Source of the DNA: Stutzerimonas xanthomarina DSM 18231
GTDB taxonomy: Bacteria > Pseudomonadota > Gammaproteobacteria > Pseudomonadales > Pseudomonadaceae
Reading direction: 5' to 3'
Length of the DNA stretch: 64,000 nucleotides
NCBI RefSeq assembly: GCF_900129835.1
Contig: NZ_FQXA01000001.1
Location: 186,001 to 250,000, forward strand
In this document: piece after piece, positions 17,894 through 27,145 of the stretch
Layout of the letters: the number at the start of each line of letters is the position of its first letter
How positions within the stretch are numbered: the first letter of the stretch is position 1
Notes under the pieces: model-generated
What the model was told of the DNA's origin: nothing
The model's input: only the letters and a program-made list of their open reading frames with translations
Database searches by the model: none
Translations under genes and position numbers: made by a program

Positions 17894-18742
17894 CTATTGC
17901 GTCAAGCGCATGGACAGATCGACCGCCCGCACATGCTTGGTCAAAGCGCCGATCGAAACATAGTCCACACCTGTCTCTGCAATCGCGCGCAGCGTACCGT
18001 CATCAATTCCTCCGGACGCCTCCAGCTTCGCTCGTCCCGCTGCCATGCCTACCGCTGCGCGCATGTCAGCCAGACTCAATTCATCAAGCATCACGACATC
18101 GGCGCCCGCACGTAGCGCCTGCTCCAGCTCTTCAAGGCTCTCGACTTCAACTTCTACGGGCTTGCCCGGAGCAATGCGATGCGCGGCCGTAACGGCTTCG
18201 GCAATCCCGCCACAGGCAGCGATGTGGTTTTCCTTGATCAGAAACGCGTCGTAAAGACCGAGTCGATGGTTATGGCAACCGCCACAGGTGACAGCGTACT
18301 TCTGTGCCAGACGCAACCCGGGAATAGTCTTGCGCGTATCGAGCAACTGCACACCGGTGCCTTCAACGAGGTCGGCATACTGTCGGCAACGGGTCGCAAC
18401 CCCTGACAAGGTCTGCAGGAAATTCAGCGCGGTGCGTTCGCCACTTAGCAGCGCACGTGCGGGCCCTTCCAGCTGAAAAAGTACACGGTCAGCGGCAACC
18501 TGTTCGCCATCGGCTACCTGCCAGTGCACAGCTACCCGCGGATCAAGCTGCCGGAACACGGCATCGACCCAGGCCGTGCCACTGATGACAGCCGCCTCGC
18601 GGGTGATGATCTTCGCCTGGGCAAGGCGCTCTGCTGGAATCAACTGCGCAGTGATATCACCGGCGCCAAGGTCTTCGACCAGCGCGCGACGGACATTGGA
18701 TTCAATTTCGGCGGAAAGATCCGCAAGAGTGAGATTGGTCAC
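17894..18742 (-). CDS. nadC: Nicotinate-nucleotide pyrophosphorylase (carboxylating)
   Basis: A 282-residue quinolinate phosphoribosyltransferase of the de novo NAD pathway, converting quinolinate and PRPP to nicotinate mononucleotide, CO2 and pyrophosphate. Family signatures are plain: [49 protein letters not shown] and a C-terminal LEASGGI. GTG at 18742 is preceded by GGGAG. In P. aeruginosa nadC lies near ampD; here a seven-gene block separates them. It is divergent from the DUF1631 gene. Confidence 0.97.
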   Translation of the reverse strand: MTNLTLADLSAEIESNVRRALVEDLGAGDITAQLIPAERLAQAKIITREAAVISGTAWVDAVFRQLDPRVAVHWQVADGEQVAADRVLFQLEGPARALLSGERTALNFLQTLSGVATRCRQYADLVEGTGVQLLDTRKTIPGLRLAQKYAVTCGGCHNHRLGLYDAFLIKENHIAACGGIAEAVTAAHRIAPGKPVEVEVESLEELEQALRAGADVVMLDELSLADMRAAVGMAAGRAKLEASGGIDDGTLRAIAETGVDYVSIGALTKHVRAVDLSMRLTQ

Positions 18743-19077
18743 GAAGGGCTCCCATTTAATTAGCGAAAGTATACGGCGCGCATTGATCTGTCGCAGCGGC
18801 GAAAGAAGGGAACGTATGAGGCGGAAAAGGATTTACCCCTCACGTTTGCAGGGTTTTCTACCGCTCGAACGAATTCCGGGGAGCATCTGTGAGCTGCTTC
18901 ATGTCCAAGACACAACCCAGAGTTCATTGCCGAACAAGACGCCTATAATCAGACGATAGATTGGCGCCATGTAAATGGCTATCTGCCACTACTTTACTAG
19001 CCGTTTCCCGCTATTCACTATCAGCGGCCTGACAAGTGTTGTTTGAGCGCCTTCAAAGCAGGCGACCGGAGCGATCC
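18743..19077. other. Divergent intergenic region between nadC and the DUF1631 gene
   Basis: A 335-base spacer without a convincing gene. A perfect TATAAT at 18944-18949 (plus strand) is the best -10 candidate for the DUF1631 gene, but 17 bases upstream I see only AGTTCA as a poor -35. The nadC promoter should be near 18760-18850 on the minus strand and is not obvious. Confidence 0.45.
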
Positions 19078-21366
19078 ATGCGAACTGATGCGAATGTGGT
19101 GCACCTCAAGGCTGCCCCTGAGCAAAAGCAGACCTCAGCGGCAGGCAGACTTCCTGTCGCACTCATCAGTGTGCGCGACAAAGCCGCTCAGCAACTGCGT
19201 TTGGCGCTGCAGACACTGTTCGACAACGCTGACGACTCGCTTTTCGAGATTGCCGATCGCGCCACCAGTAATGCGGAACAGAACGCTTTTTTTGAAGCCA
19301 TGCGCGACCTGCGCATGAAGCGCCGCGGGATCGAGCGCAGCTTCCTGCAACAGGTTTTCGAATCTTTTTCCAAGCTCAACCAGTACGAAATTGGCAAGCC
19401 GGCGCCGCAGGAAGCATCCTTTGAAAGCCTGGCGCTGGTGCAGAACGACGAACTGGAAGAGTCGGTTGCAATCGACACCATGGTCGCCAAAGTCATGAGC
19501 CGCGCCAGCCAGCCACTCAGCCACCTCACCACACGCATGAATGTGCTGGTGAGCAAGAAACTGGACGACAAGAACACCCCACTGGGTCCCCAGCAACTCT
19601 GCCAGTACTTTCTCGAGGCCTGCCGAAGCCTGGGCGTTGAGATCAAGGTCAAGCTGATCATTCTCAAGCTGTTCGAGCGCTACGTGCTGACAGATCTTGA
19701 GCAGCTTTATGCCGAATCCAACCAGGTACTGGTGGCGGCGAACGTTCTGCCGGAGTTGCAATCAGCGCAGCCACGCCGCTCGAGCCGCCCAGCCACGTCA
19801 GGAAACAGCCTTTCAAGGTCCGGCGCGGAATTCAGCGAACCATCCTCTTACGTTGATAGTGGCGTTCAGGAAGCCTTCGGAAGCCTGCAGGCATTGCTTT
19901 CAGAACTGCGCGGAAGTGCGCTGCCGGCACGCAACCTGCCCAGCGACGCCATCCCGATATCCAGCAACGATCTGATGCGGCTGCTCTCGCATTTGCAGTC
20001 ACGTGCTCCGCTGCAGGTCGATGAATTCGACTTGCAGGGCCAACTCGAGCAATTGCTGCATCGCGTCAGTACCAGGAGCGGCAAATCACGTGTCGTCGGC
20101 GAAGTCGACGAGGATGTTATTAATCTGGTGTCGATGCTGTTCGAGTTCATTCTCGACGACCGCACCCTACCCGACTCATTCAAGGCATTGATTGGACGGC
20201 TGCAGATCCCCGTCCTGAAAGTCGCAGTCCTGGACAAGACCTTCTTCAGCCGCGGCAGCCACCCGGCCAGACGCCTGCTTAACGAGATCGCCTCAGCCGC
20301 AATGGGCTGGGCCGATCAGGATGAAGTCCAACGCGACAGCCTTTACCAGAAGATCGAGCAGATTGTGGCTCGCCTACTGAACGACTTCGTTGATGATCCC
20401 GCCATCTTCTCCGAACTGCTCGCTGATTTCCTCGCGTTCACTGGCGACGAGCGGCGCCGAAGCGAGCTGCTGGAGCAGCGTACGCGGGACGCCGAGGAAG
20501 GCCGCGCTAGGGCCGAAATGGCCCGCCAGGAGGTCGAGCATGCACTCAATCAGCGACTGCTCGGCAAAACACTGCCCGAGGTGGTTGTTCGACTGTTGCA
20601 AGAGGCGTGGAGCAAGGTTCTGCTGCTTACGTGCCTGAAACACGGCACCCAGTCGGAACAATGGCAGGCCGCGCTGGCCACCATGGATGATCTGATCTGG
20701 AGCGTTGCACCGCACGAGGACCTCGAATCGAGAGCACAATTGCTGGAGCTGGTTCCAAGCCTGCTGAAGAACCTCCGTGAAGGCCTGGTCAGTGCGGCGT
20801 TCGACCCTTTCTCCACCAGCGACTTCTTTACCCGACTCGAAGCGCTGCATGTGCAAACCCTGCAGCAGCTCAACCAGCCAACCAAACCTGCACCAGCCGG
20901 CGAATTGCTCGATCACAGCGATACCGCAGCCGAACAGAAGCTGGAGCTGCCACCGCGCGAAGATATTGCCAACGAGGCGGCGAGCCAGGCGATGGTCGAA
21001 GTCAACGAGGAGATTGTTCTACTCGCCCCTGGTGAAACCCGCGAACATGAGCCGGAAATCAACCTCGACGACAACGACGAAGCACTGACGCAGGTCGACA
21101 ACCTGCGAGTCGGCAGTTGGGTCGAGTTTCAGGAAGACGAAGAGCACAAGCTCCGCTGCAAGCTCGCCGCAGTGATCAAGCCCACAGGCAAGTACATTTT
21201 CGTCAACCGTACCGGCATGAAGGTTCTGGAAAAAACCCGCATGGGCCTCGCAATAGAATTCCGTCGTGACGCCATCCGCCTGCTCAATGATGCCTTGCTC
21301 TTTGATCGGGCGCTGGAATCGGTGATCGGCAATCTCCGTAGTCTGAAAAACAACAACGGGCGCTAG
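19078..21366 (+). CDS. DUF1631 family protein with PilZ-like C-terminal domain
   Basis: A 762-residue largely helical cytosolic protein of the DUF1631 family, which some pseudomonad annotations wrongly call thymidine phosphorylase. The C-terminal ~110 residues (from VDNLRVGSWVEF) look like a PilZ-type beta barrel, but I do not see the RxxxR and (D/N)xSxxG motifs needed for c-di-GMP binding; the closest stretch is NRTGMKV. The start at ATG 19078 has CGGAG upstream; an in-frame TTG at 19036 is less likely. It is divergent from nadC, a pairing I recall from P. aeruginosa. Function unknown. Confidence 0.87.
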   Translation: MRTDANVVHLKAAPEQKQTSAAGRLPVALISVRDKAAQQLRLALQTLFDNADDSLFEIADRATSNAEQNAFFEAMRDLRMKRRGIERSFLQQVFESFSKLNQYEIGKPAPQEASFESLALVQNDELEESVAIDTMVAKVMSRASQPLSHLTTRMNVLVSKKLDDKNTPLGPQQLCQYFLEACRSLGVEIKVKLIILKLFERYVLTDLEQLYAESNQVLVAANVLPELQSAQPRRSSRPATSGNSLSRSGAEFSEPSSYVDSGVQEAFGSLQALLSELRGSALPARNLPSDAIPISSNDLMRLLSHLQSRAPLQVDEFDLQGQLEQLLHRVSTRSGKSRVVGEVDEDVINLVSMLFEFILDDRTLPDSFKALIGRLQIPVLKVAVLDKTFFSRGSHPARRLLNEIASAAMGWADQDEVQRDSLYQKIEQIVARLLNDFVDDPAIFSELLADFLAFTGDERRRSELLEQRTRDAEEGRARAEMARQEVEHALNQRLLGKTLPEVVVRLLQEAWSKVLLLTCLKHGTQSEQWQAALATMDDLIWSVAPHEDLESRAQLLELVPSLLKNLREGLVSAAFDPFSTSDFFTRLEALHVQTLQQLNQPTKPAPAGELLDHSDTAAEQKLELPPREDIANEAASQAMVEVNEEIVLLAPGETREHEPEINLDDNDEALTQVDNLRVGSWVEFQEDEEHKLRCKLAAVIKPTGKYIFVNRTGMKVLEKTRMGLAIEFRRDAIRLLNDALLFDRALESVIGNLRSLKNNNGR

Positions 21367-21527
21367 ATCAAGAGGGGTACTCGCCCCTCCTCTAACCTAG
21401 CTAATCGTCATGAGCACCCCGCACCGACTATCGACCCCGCCAAACCTGAGCCAATGCACCGATGTCGTCACGCTTGGCTTTTGCCCTCGCGCCGCTAGAA
21501 TGCCTGCATCCCCTTTTCGAGGTGCGT

Positions 21528-21701
21528 ATGTCCAGCCGCCTGAAACCTGAAGACCAGGAACGCGTTGATCGCTACCTCAGCGCGCCTCAGCACCAAGTCG
21601 AGCGCCGGCCTTTTCGGCCCTGGCTGCTCCTTGCGCTGGTTCTGGCGGTGGTTCTTGGCCTGGGCCTGCTGAGCCGCCTCCTGAGCCGCCTGGTCCTATG
21701 A
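21528..21701 (+). CDS. DUF3094 small membrane protein
   Basis: A 57-residue peptide beginning MSSRLKPEDQERVDRYL, with a short amphipathic N-terminal half and one C-terminal membrane helix rich in Leu and Val (about residues 35-55). It matches what I know of the DUF3094 family of pseudomonads. GAGG lies 7 bases before the ATG at 21528; a longer frame from 21462 has no comparable support. It stands 59 bases upstream of ndh and may be co-transcribed with it. Function unknown. Confidence 0.75.
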   Translation: MSSRLKPEDQERVDRYLSAPQHQVERRPFRPWLLLALVLAVVLGLGLLSRLLSRLVL

Positions 21702-21760
21702 CCGCTACGATTGCCGCCAGGCGCCGAGCCGAATTCCGTAAAGCCTTATGAGTTCATTCC

Positions 21761-23056
21761 ATGACACATCGCATCGTAATCGTCGGCGGCGGCGCCGGCG
21801 GCCTGGAGCTTGCCACCCGCCTGGGTAGAACCCTGGGCAAGCGTGGCAAGGCGCGTATCACCTTGATCGACGCCAACCTGACGCATATCTGGAAACCCTT
21901 ACTGCACGAAGTGGCCGCCGGCTCGCTGAACTCGTCCGCTGACGAGCTCAACTATGTGGCACAGGCGAAGTGGAACCACTTCGAATTCCAGATGGGCCGT
22001 ATGAGCGGCCTGGACCGCGAGCGCAACTGCGTCCATCTTGCCGCCTCGCTCGATGAACACGGGATCGAACTGGTGCCGGCTCGCACGCTGAGCTACGACA
22101 CGCTGGTGATCGCGGTCGGCAGTACGACCAACGATTTCGGCACCAAGGGCGCCGCCGAGCACTGCATCTTTCTCGACACACGTGAACAAGCAGAGCGTTT
22201 CCACCGCCTACTGCTAAGCCACTACATGCGCGCCCATGCCGCTGAAGGCCATCAAAGCACCATCAACATGGCGATTGTCGGCGCCGGCGCCACAGGGGTC
22301 GAGCTTGCCGCCGAGCTTCACCACGCCGCACGCGAGCTGGCCGCCTACGGGCTGAACGGCATCAAGCCAGAAAACGTCCACATCACACTCATTGAAGCTG
22401 GCCCACGAGTACTGCCCGCACTGCCGGAGCGAATCAGCCAGCCGGTGCACCAAACGCTCAAAGATCTGGGCGTCACCGTACTCACTGACGCCGCAGTAAG
22501 CGAGGTGACGGATGAAGGCTTGCATACCAAGGATGGCAACTTTGTCTCAGCCACATTGAAAGTCTGGGCTGCCGGCATCCGAGCGCCAAGCTTTCTGAAA
22601 GACATAGACGGACTGGAAAGCAATCGGATCAACCAGCTGCAGGTGCTCTCCACCCTGCAAACCACTCGGGACGAGAACATCTTCGCCTTCGGCGATTGCG
22701 CTGCATGCCCGCAACCTGACAGTGATCGCAACGTGCCCCCGCGAGCGCAGGCGGCGCATCAGCAAGCATCGCTGCTCGCCAAATCGATCGCCCGGCGACT
22801 GGAGGGCAAGGACCTGCCCATTTACCGCTATCGCGATTACGGCTCCCTAATATCGTTGTCGACGTTCTCTGCAGTAGGCAATCTGATGGGCAATCTCACC
22901 GGCAACGTGATGCTGGAAGGGTGGTTGGCACGGATGTTCTACGTTTCCCTATATCGGATGCATCAGATCGCGCTGTACGGCGTCGCGCGTACGGGCCTGA
23001 TGATGATTGGAGACAAACTCAGCACCAGCACAGTACCGCGCCTCAAGCTGCATTAA
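21761..23056 (+). CDS. ndh: Type II NADH:quinone oxidoreductase
   Basis: A 431-residue FAD-dependent NDH-2 enzyme, which passes electrons from NADH to quinone without pumping protons. The FAD-binding GGGAGGLELA is at residues 8-17, and the second Rossmann motif for NADH, VGAGATGVELAAEL, lies near residue 175. FAFGDCAACP late in the protein is the second FAD contact. The C-terminus is amphipathic (WLARMFYVSLYRMHQIALYG), fitting peripheral attachment to the inner membrane. It is followed by a minus-strand tRNA operon. Confidence 0.96.
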   Translation: MTHRIVIVGGGAGGLELATRLGRTLGKRGKARITLIDANLTHIWKPLLHEVAAGSLNSSADELNYVAQAKWNHFEFQMGRMSGLDRERNCVHLAASLDEHGIELVPARTLSYDTLVIAVGSTTNDFGTKGAAEHCIFLDTREQAERFHRLLLSHYMRAHAAEGHQSTINMAIVGAGATGVELAAELHHAARELAAYGLNGIKPENVHITLIEAGPRVLPALPERISQPVHQTLKDLGVTVLTDAAVSEVTDEGLHTKDGNFVSATLKVWAAGIRAPSFLKDIDGLESNRINQLQVLSTLQTTRDENIFAFGDCAACPQPDSDRNVPPRAQAAHQQASLLAKSIARRLEGKDLPIYRYRDYGSLISLSTFSAVGNLMGNLTGNVMLEGWLARMFYVSLYRMHQIALYGVARTGLMMIGDKLSTSTVPRLKLH

Positions 23057-23157
23057 CTGACGCAAACAGCGCCAGCGCAGCTCACCACGAGAGGCGCTGG
23101 GCTAACGACCAGTTTTAGCGATACGAGGCCTGCAAACGCGCAGAGAAACCTCAAGGC

Positions 23158-23195
23158 AAAAAAAAACCGGGAGATCCTTGCGGATCTCCCGGTTT
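23158..23195 (-). terminator. Rho-independent terminator of the tRNA operon
   Basis: A perfect 14-bp stem (23164-23177 with 23182-23195) with a TTGC loop is followed, on the minus strand, by a run of T residues (23166-23158 read as U). It lies 24 bases past the end of tRNA-Lys and is the strongest terminator in the window. Confidence 0.92.
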
Positions 23196-23219
23196 CTCAC
23201 GCCTCTTGCGAGACGATTT

Positions 23220-23295
23220 TGGTGGGTCGTGTGGGATTCGAACCTACGACCAATTGGTTAAAAGCCAACTGCTCTACCAACTGAGCTAACGACCC
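23220..23295 (-). tRNA. tRNA-Lys (anticodon TTT)
   Basis: A 76-base tRNA with encoded CCA. The acceptor GGGTCGT pairs with ACGACCC, the anticodon loop reads CTTTTAA, and the T-loop is GGTTCGAATCC. It is the last gene of the Asn-Pro-Lys tRNA operon. Confidence 0.97.
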
Positions 23296-23300
23296 AAAAA

Positions 23301-23377
23301 TGGTCGGGGTAGGGGGATTCGAACTCCCGACATCCTGCTCCCAAAGCAGGCGCGCTACCGGACTGCGCTATACCCCG
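23301..23377 (-). tRNA. tRNA-Pro (anticodon TGG)
   Basis: A 77-base tRNA with encoded CCA. The acceptor CGGGGTA begins at 23377, the anticodon loop is TTTGGGA with TGG at positions 34-36, and the T-arm contains GTTCGAATC. Five bases separate it from tRNA-Lys. Confidence 0.96.
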
Positions 23378-23386
23378 ATTGGATTT

Positions 23387-23462
23387 TGGCTCCGCGACCA
23401 GGACTCGAACCTGGGACCCAATGATTAACAGTCATTTGCTCTACCGACTGAGCTATCGCGGA
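23387..23462 (-). tRNA. tRNA-Asn (anticodon GTT)
   Basis: A 76-base tRNA with encoded CCA. The acceptor TCCGCGA begins at 23462, the anticodon loop is CTGTTAA with GTT, and the T-arm contains GGTTCGAGTCC. It is first in the operon, 65 bases after the predicted -10 box. Confidence 0.97.
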
Positions 23463-23526
23463 ACTTCATTTCCAGCTCTTCAGGTGGTCTGCGTTACCGC
23501 TTGCTTTCCCCCCTCAGAGGCGCGCC

Positions 23527-23554
23527 ATTTTACGGTTCTCGGCGCGGCTGTCAA
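23527..23554 (-). promoter_or_regulatory. Sigma-70 promoter of the tRNA-Asn-Pro-Lys operon
   Basis: On the minus strand a perfect -35 TTGACA (23554-23549) and a -10 TAAAAT (23532-23527) are 16 bases apart. The bases after the -10 are GC-rich (GGCGCGCC), as in stringently controlled stable-RNA promoters. Confidence 0.85.
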
Positions 23555-23666
23555 CAGAAAAAATGCGATTTACTACAATGATTTGCACGACGCAGCAGCG
23601 CTACCCGCTCCACTGGAGTCGGAGCCGCCGGCAACGCTCCGAAAGAACGCGCCGGCACCGCGTAAA

Positions 23667-26231
23667 TCAGGCGAAGATAATCTCGTCACCTTGCACGCTC
23701 CCCGAGATACTCGAACCCGGCTCGAACGCCCCAGAGAGTATCTGCTGCGCCAGCGGATTCTCGATCCAGCGCTGAATGGCTCGTTTCAACGGACGCGCGC
23801 CGTAGACCGGGTCATAACCCACTGCAACCAGCTTATCCATGGCCTCGTCACTCAGTTCCAGACTCAGCTCACGCTCGGCCAATCGTTGCTGCAGGCGACT
23901 CAGCTGGATGCGGGCGATGCCAGCGATCTGATCGCGGGCCAGCGGATCGAAGACCACCACTTCGTCGATACGGTTAATGAACTCCGGCCGGAAGTGATGA
24001 CTCACCGCATCCATGACCGCTGCGCGCTGCGCATCAGGATCGCCTACCAGCTCTTGAATCTGCGTCGACCCCAGGTTCGAAGTCATGACAATCACCGTAT
24101 TGCGGAAATCCACGGTCCGCCCATGACTGTCAGTCAGACGCCCGTCCTCAAGCACCTGCAGCAGGATATTGAACACGTCAGGGTGCGCCTTCTCCACTTC
24201 GTCGAGCAGAACCACCGAGTAGGGCTTGCGGCGCACGGCCTCGGTCAGGTAGCCGCCCTCCTCGTAGCCCACGTAGCCCGGTGGCGCCCCAATCAGGCGC
24301 GCAACAGAATGCTTCTCCATGAACTCCGACATATCGATACGGATCATCGCCTCCTCGGTGTCGAAGAGGAACTCGGCCAAGGCCTTGCACAACTCGGTCT
24401 TGCCAACCCCGGTCGGACCGAGGAACAGAAAGGAACCGCTGGGGCGATTCGGATCAGCCAGCCCGGCCCGTGATCGACGAACCGCATTGGCCACCGAGAC
24501 AACCGCCTCGTGCTGCCCTATCACGCGCTGGTGCAACAGGCCTTCCATTTTCAGCAGCTTCTCGCGCTCGCCTTCGAGCATTTTCGACACCGGAATACCC
24601 GTCCACTTCGAGACGACTTCGGCGATCTCCTCATCCGTTACCTTGTTACGCAGCAGCTGGTTCTCGGTCTTGCCGTGTTGATCGACCATCTGCAGGCTGC
24701 GCTCGAGGTCTGGGATGATGCCGTATTGCAGCTCGGCCATACGCGCCAGGTCGCCCTTACGCCGCGCAGCTTCGAGATCGGCCTTGGCCTGCTCGATCTT
24801 CTGCTGCATCTGGGCGGAGCCTTGCACTTCGGCTTTCTCCGACTTCCAGATCTCTTCAAGGTCGGCATATTCGCGTTCCAGCTTGACGATTTCCTCGTCG
24901 AGCTTGGCCAAACGCTTACGGGTCGCCTCGTCGTCTTCGTTCTTTAGTGCTTCGCGCTCGATCTTCAACTGGATCAGGCGTCGATCCAGACGATCAAGCT
25001 CCTCCGGCTTGGAGTCGATCTCCATGCGAATGCGGCTGGCCGCCTCATCAATCAGGTCGATGGCCTTGTCCGGCAACTGCCGATCGGTGATATAGCGGTG
25101 CGATAACTTCGCCGCGGCAATGATCGCACCGTCGGTGATGGAGACCCCGTGGTGCACTTCATAGCGCTCTTTCAGGCCCCGCAGAATGGCGATGGTATCT
25201 TCTTCGCTTGGCTCATCGACCTGCACGCGCTGAAAGCGACGCTCTAGCGCAGCGTCCTTCTCAATGTACTGGCGGTACTCATCAAGAGTGGTCGCCCCGA
25301 CGCAATGCAATTCACCGCGCGCCAGGGCAGGCTTGAGCATGTTGCCGGCGTCCATCGCGCCTTCGGCCTTGCCGGCTCCGACCATGGTATGCAGCTCGTC
25401 GATGAACAGGATGACGCGCCCTTCCTGCTTGCCCAACTCGTTGAGCACCGCCTTCAGACGCTCTTCGAACTCACCGCGGAACTTGGCCCCAGCGATCAGC
25501 GAACCCATGTCCAGCGCTAGCAGACGCTTGTCCTTGAGCCCATCTGGCACCTCACCGTTGACGATGCGCTGCGCCAAGCCCTCGACTATGGCGGTCTTGC
25601 CTACGCCTGGCTCGCCAATCAGTACCGGGTTGTTCTTGGTGCGCCGCTGCAACACTTGAATGGTCCGGCGGATCTCGTCATCGCGACCGATCACCGGGTC
25701 GAGCTTGCCGTCCTCGGCGCGCTTGGTCATGTCCACGGTGTACTTGTCCAGCGCTTGCCGCGACTCCTCGGCATTGGGGTCGTTGACGGCCTCGCCACCG
25801 CGTAGATTGCTGATGGCGTTTTCCAGCGCTTTTTTGGTCACACCCTGATCCAGCAACAACTTGCCCAGGCGACTGCTGTTATCCAAAGCAGCGAGTAGCA
25901 CCAGCTCACTGGATATGTATTGGTCACCCTTTTGCTGCGCGAGACGATCAGCCTGATTGAGCAGTCGCGCCAGATCCTGAGACATGTTCATGTCACCGGT
26001 CGGGTTCTGCAGTTTCGGCAACTGGTCAAGCTCTTTGGTCAACGCCTGGCGCAACCCATTGATGTCGAAGCCCACCTGCATCAGCAGCGGTTTGATCGAA
26101 CCTCCCTGCTGCTCAAGCAGCGCCTGCATCAGATGCAAGGGCTCGATGGACGAATGATCGAAACCAACAGCAATGGACTGGGCATCGGAAAGCGCAAGCT
26201 GCAGCTTGCTGGTCAAACGATCGATACGCAT
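23667..26231 (-). CDS. clpB: ATP-dependent disaggregase ClpB
   Basis: An 854-residue hexameric AAA+ chaperone that, with DnaK, threads aggregated proteins through its pore. The N-domain (about 1-145) is followed by NBD1 with Walker A GEPGVGKT (about 203-210) and Walker [11 protein letters not shown], the long coiled-coil M-domain (about 400-525), and NBD2 with Walker A GPTGVGKT (about 602-609). A classical sigma-32 promoter lies 74 bases upstream, so heat-shock control is well supported. AAAGGTGA precedes the ATG. It reads toward the tRNA operon, which has its own promoter. Confidence 0.98.
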   Translation of the reverse strand: MRIDRLTSKLQLALSDAQSIAVGFDHSSIEPLHLMQALLEQQGGSIKPLLMQVGFDINGLRQALTKELDQLPKLQNPTGDMNMSQDLARLLNQADRLAQQKGDQYISSELVLLAALDNSSRLGKLLLDQGVTKKALENAISNLRGGEAVNDPNAEESRQALDKYTVDMTKRAEDGKLDPVIGRDDEIRRTIQVLQRRTKNNPVLIGEPGVGKTAIVEGLAQRIVNGEVPDGLKDKRLLALDMGSLIAGAKFRGEFEERLKAVLNELGKQEGRVILFIDELHTMVGAGKAEGAMDAGNMLKPALARGELHCVGATTLDEYRQYIEKDAALERRFQRVQVDEPSEEDTIAILRGLKERYEVHHGVSITDGAIIAAAKLSHRYITDRQLPDKAIDLIDEAASRIRMEIDSKPEELDRLDRRLIQLKIEREALKNEDDEATRKRLAKLDEEIVKLEREYADLEEIWKSEKAEVQGSAQMQQKIEQAKADLEAARRKGDLARMAELQYGIIPDLERSLQMVDQHGKTENQLLRNKVTDEEIAEVVSKWTGIPVSKMLEGEREKLLKMEGLLHQRVIGQHEAVVSVANAVRRSRAGLADPNRPSGSFLFLGPTGVGKTELCKALAEFLFDTEEAMIRIDMSEFMEKHSVARLIGAPPGYVGYEEGGYLTEAVRRKPYSVVLLDEVEKAHPDVFNILLQVLEDGRLTDSHGRTVDFRNTVIVMTSNLGSTQIQELVGDPDAQRAAVMDAVSHHFRPEFINRIDEVVVFDPLARDQIAGIARIQLSRLQQRLAERELSLELSDEAMDKLVAVGYDPVYGARPLKRAIQRWIENPLAQQILSGAFEPGSSISGSVQGDEIIFA

Positions 26232-26304
26232 GTAATCACCTTTCTAGGTAAGGCAGGCCGTGCACTGAACCGCGCTACGAACAAAAGCCTGCGAGATGGA
26301 CCTT

Positions 26305-26332
26305 AGATGAGGTTGATTGTTGGAGATTCAAG
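26305..26332 (-). promoter_or_regulatory. Sigma-32 heat-shock promoter of clpB
   Basis: On the minus strand CTTGAA (26332-26327) and CCTCATCT (26312-26305) are separated by 14 bases, close to the sigma-32 consensus CTTGAA-N13/14-CCCCATNT. The transcript should start near 26298, leaving a leader of about 67 bases before clpB. Confidence 0.85.
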
Positions 26333-26410
26333 CCGTTCGACCTTGACGCAGGTCATGTCGTTGGTTTAACGCAGGCCAGATGCGAGGCGCCGAAGCCGGG
26401 AGGTTCGGAC

Positions 26411-27145
26411 TCAGACCAGCCAGATCAGGCTGGCGAAACGTCCGGTGCAGGCGGCACGGCGATAGGAGTAGAAACGGGGATCGCCGACAGTACAGAAACC
26501 GCCGCCGAACACAGCCGTAATGCCGCAGGCAGCCAGACGGATTCGAGCGAGCTGGTAGATGTCCGCCATGAAGCGACCCGCATTGTGACTGGGGGTAAAG
26601 GCATCGGAACAAACCGGGTGGCGCGACGTGAACGCCTCACGCACCTCGCCGCCCACCTCGAATGCCGCGGGTCCTATCGCCGGACCGAGCCAGGCGATCA
26701 ATTGCGCGCCAGGCACCGCCATGGCCGACACTGTGGCCTCCAGCACGCCAGCAGCCAGCCCGCGCCATCCTGCATGTGCAGCCGCAACACGAGTGCCGTC
26801 GAGGTTGCAGAACAATACCGGCAAGCAGTCGGCAGTCAGTACCGCACAAGCAATACCTGCCTTGCCCGTCCAGCTGGCGTCGGCTGTAGGGCAACTACCC
26901 GGATCGGCTTCAACGGCGCTACATGAATGGACTTGGCTCATCCAGGCAGGTTCGCAACCGAGCAGCCGCTGCAGGTCCTGCCGATTTGCCGACACCCGCT
27001 CGGGCACATCGCCTACGTGATCGCCCAGGTTGAAGCCATCGAACGGCGCTTGACTCACGCCACCGCTGCGCGTGGTGACGCACGCCCTCACACGCCGAGG
27101 CGCGGGCCAGTCGGGACGGATCCAGCCTTCTGGCCAGTCGCTCAC
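26411..27145 (-). CDS. pgeF: Peptidoglycan editing factor PgeF (YfiH/laccase-domain family)
   Basis: A 244-residue DUF152/YfiH-family protein, once called polyphenol oxidase or laccase-like and now regarded as a factor removing wrongly placed amino acids (such as L-Ser) from peptidoglycan precursors; members also act on purine nucleosides. Metal-site motifs are visible: VLTADCLPVLFC with a Cys, and AAHAGWRGLA with a His, plus an earlier MSQVHS His. GTG start at 27145 overlaps the rluD stop by 4 bases (GTGA), so translation is coupled. It lies downstream of rluD and upstream of clpB. Confidence 0.92.
   Translation of the reverse strand: MSDWPEGWIRPDWPAPRRVRACVTTRSGGVSQAPFDGFNLGDHVGDVPERVSANRQDLQRLLGCEPAWMSQVHSCSAVEADPGSCPTADASWTGKAGIACAVLTADCLPVLFCNLDGTRVAAAHAGWRGLAAGVLEATVSAMAVPGAQLIAWLGPAIGPAAFEVGGEVREAFTSRHPVCSDAFTPSHNAGRFMADIYQLARIRLAACGITAVFGGGFCTVGDPRFYSYRRAACTGRFASLIWLV

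Noticed and set aside
21372-21389. GAGGGG/CCCCTC hairpin after the DUF1631 gene as a terminator.
   Set aside because: Only six base pairs and no U-run, so I did not list it.
23379-24473. A plus-strand frame spanning tRNA-Asn and the 3' part of clpB.
   Set aside because: It runs through a tRNA gene and the antisense of ClpB NBD2; no coding signal.
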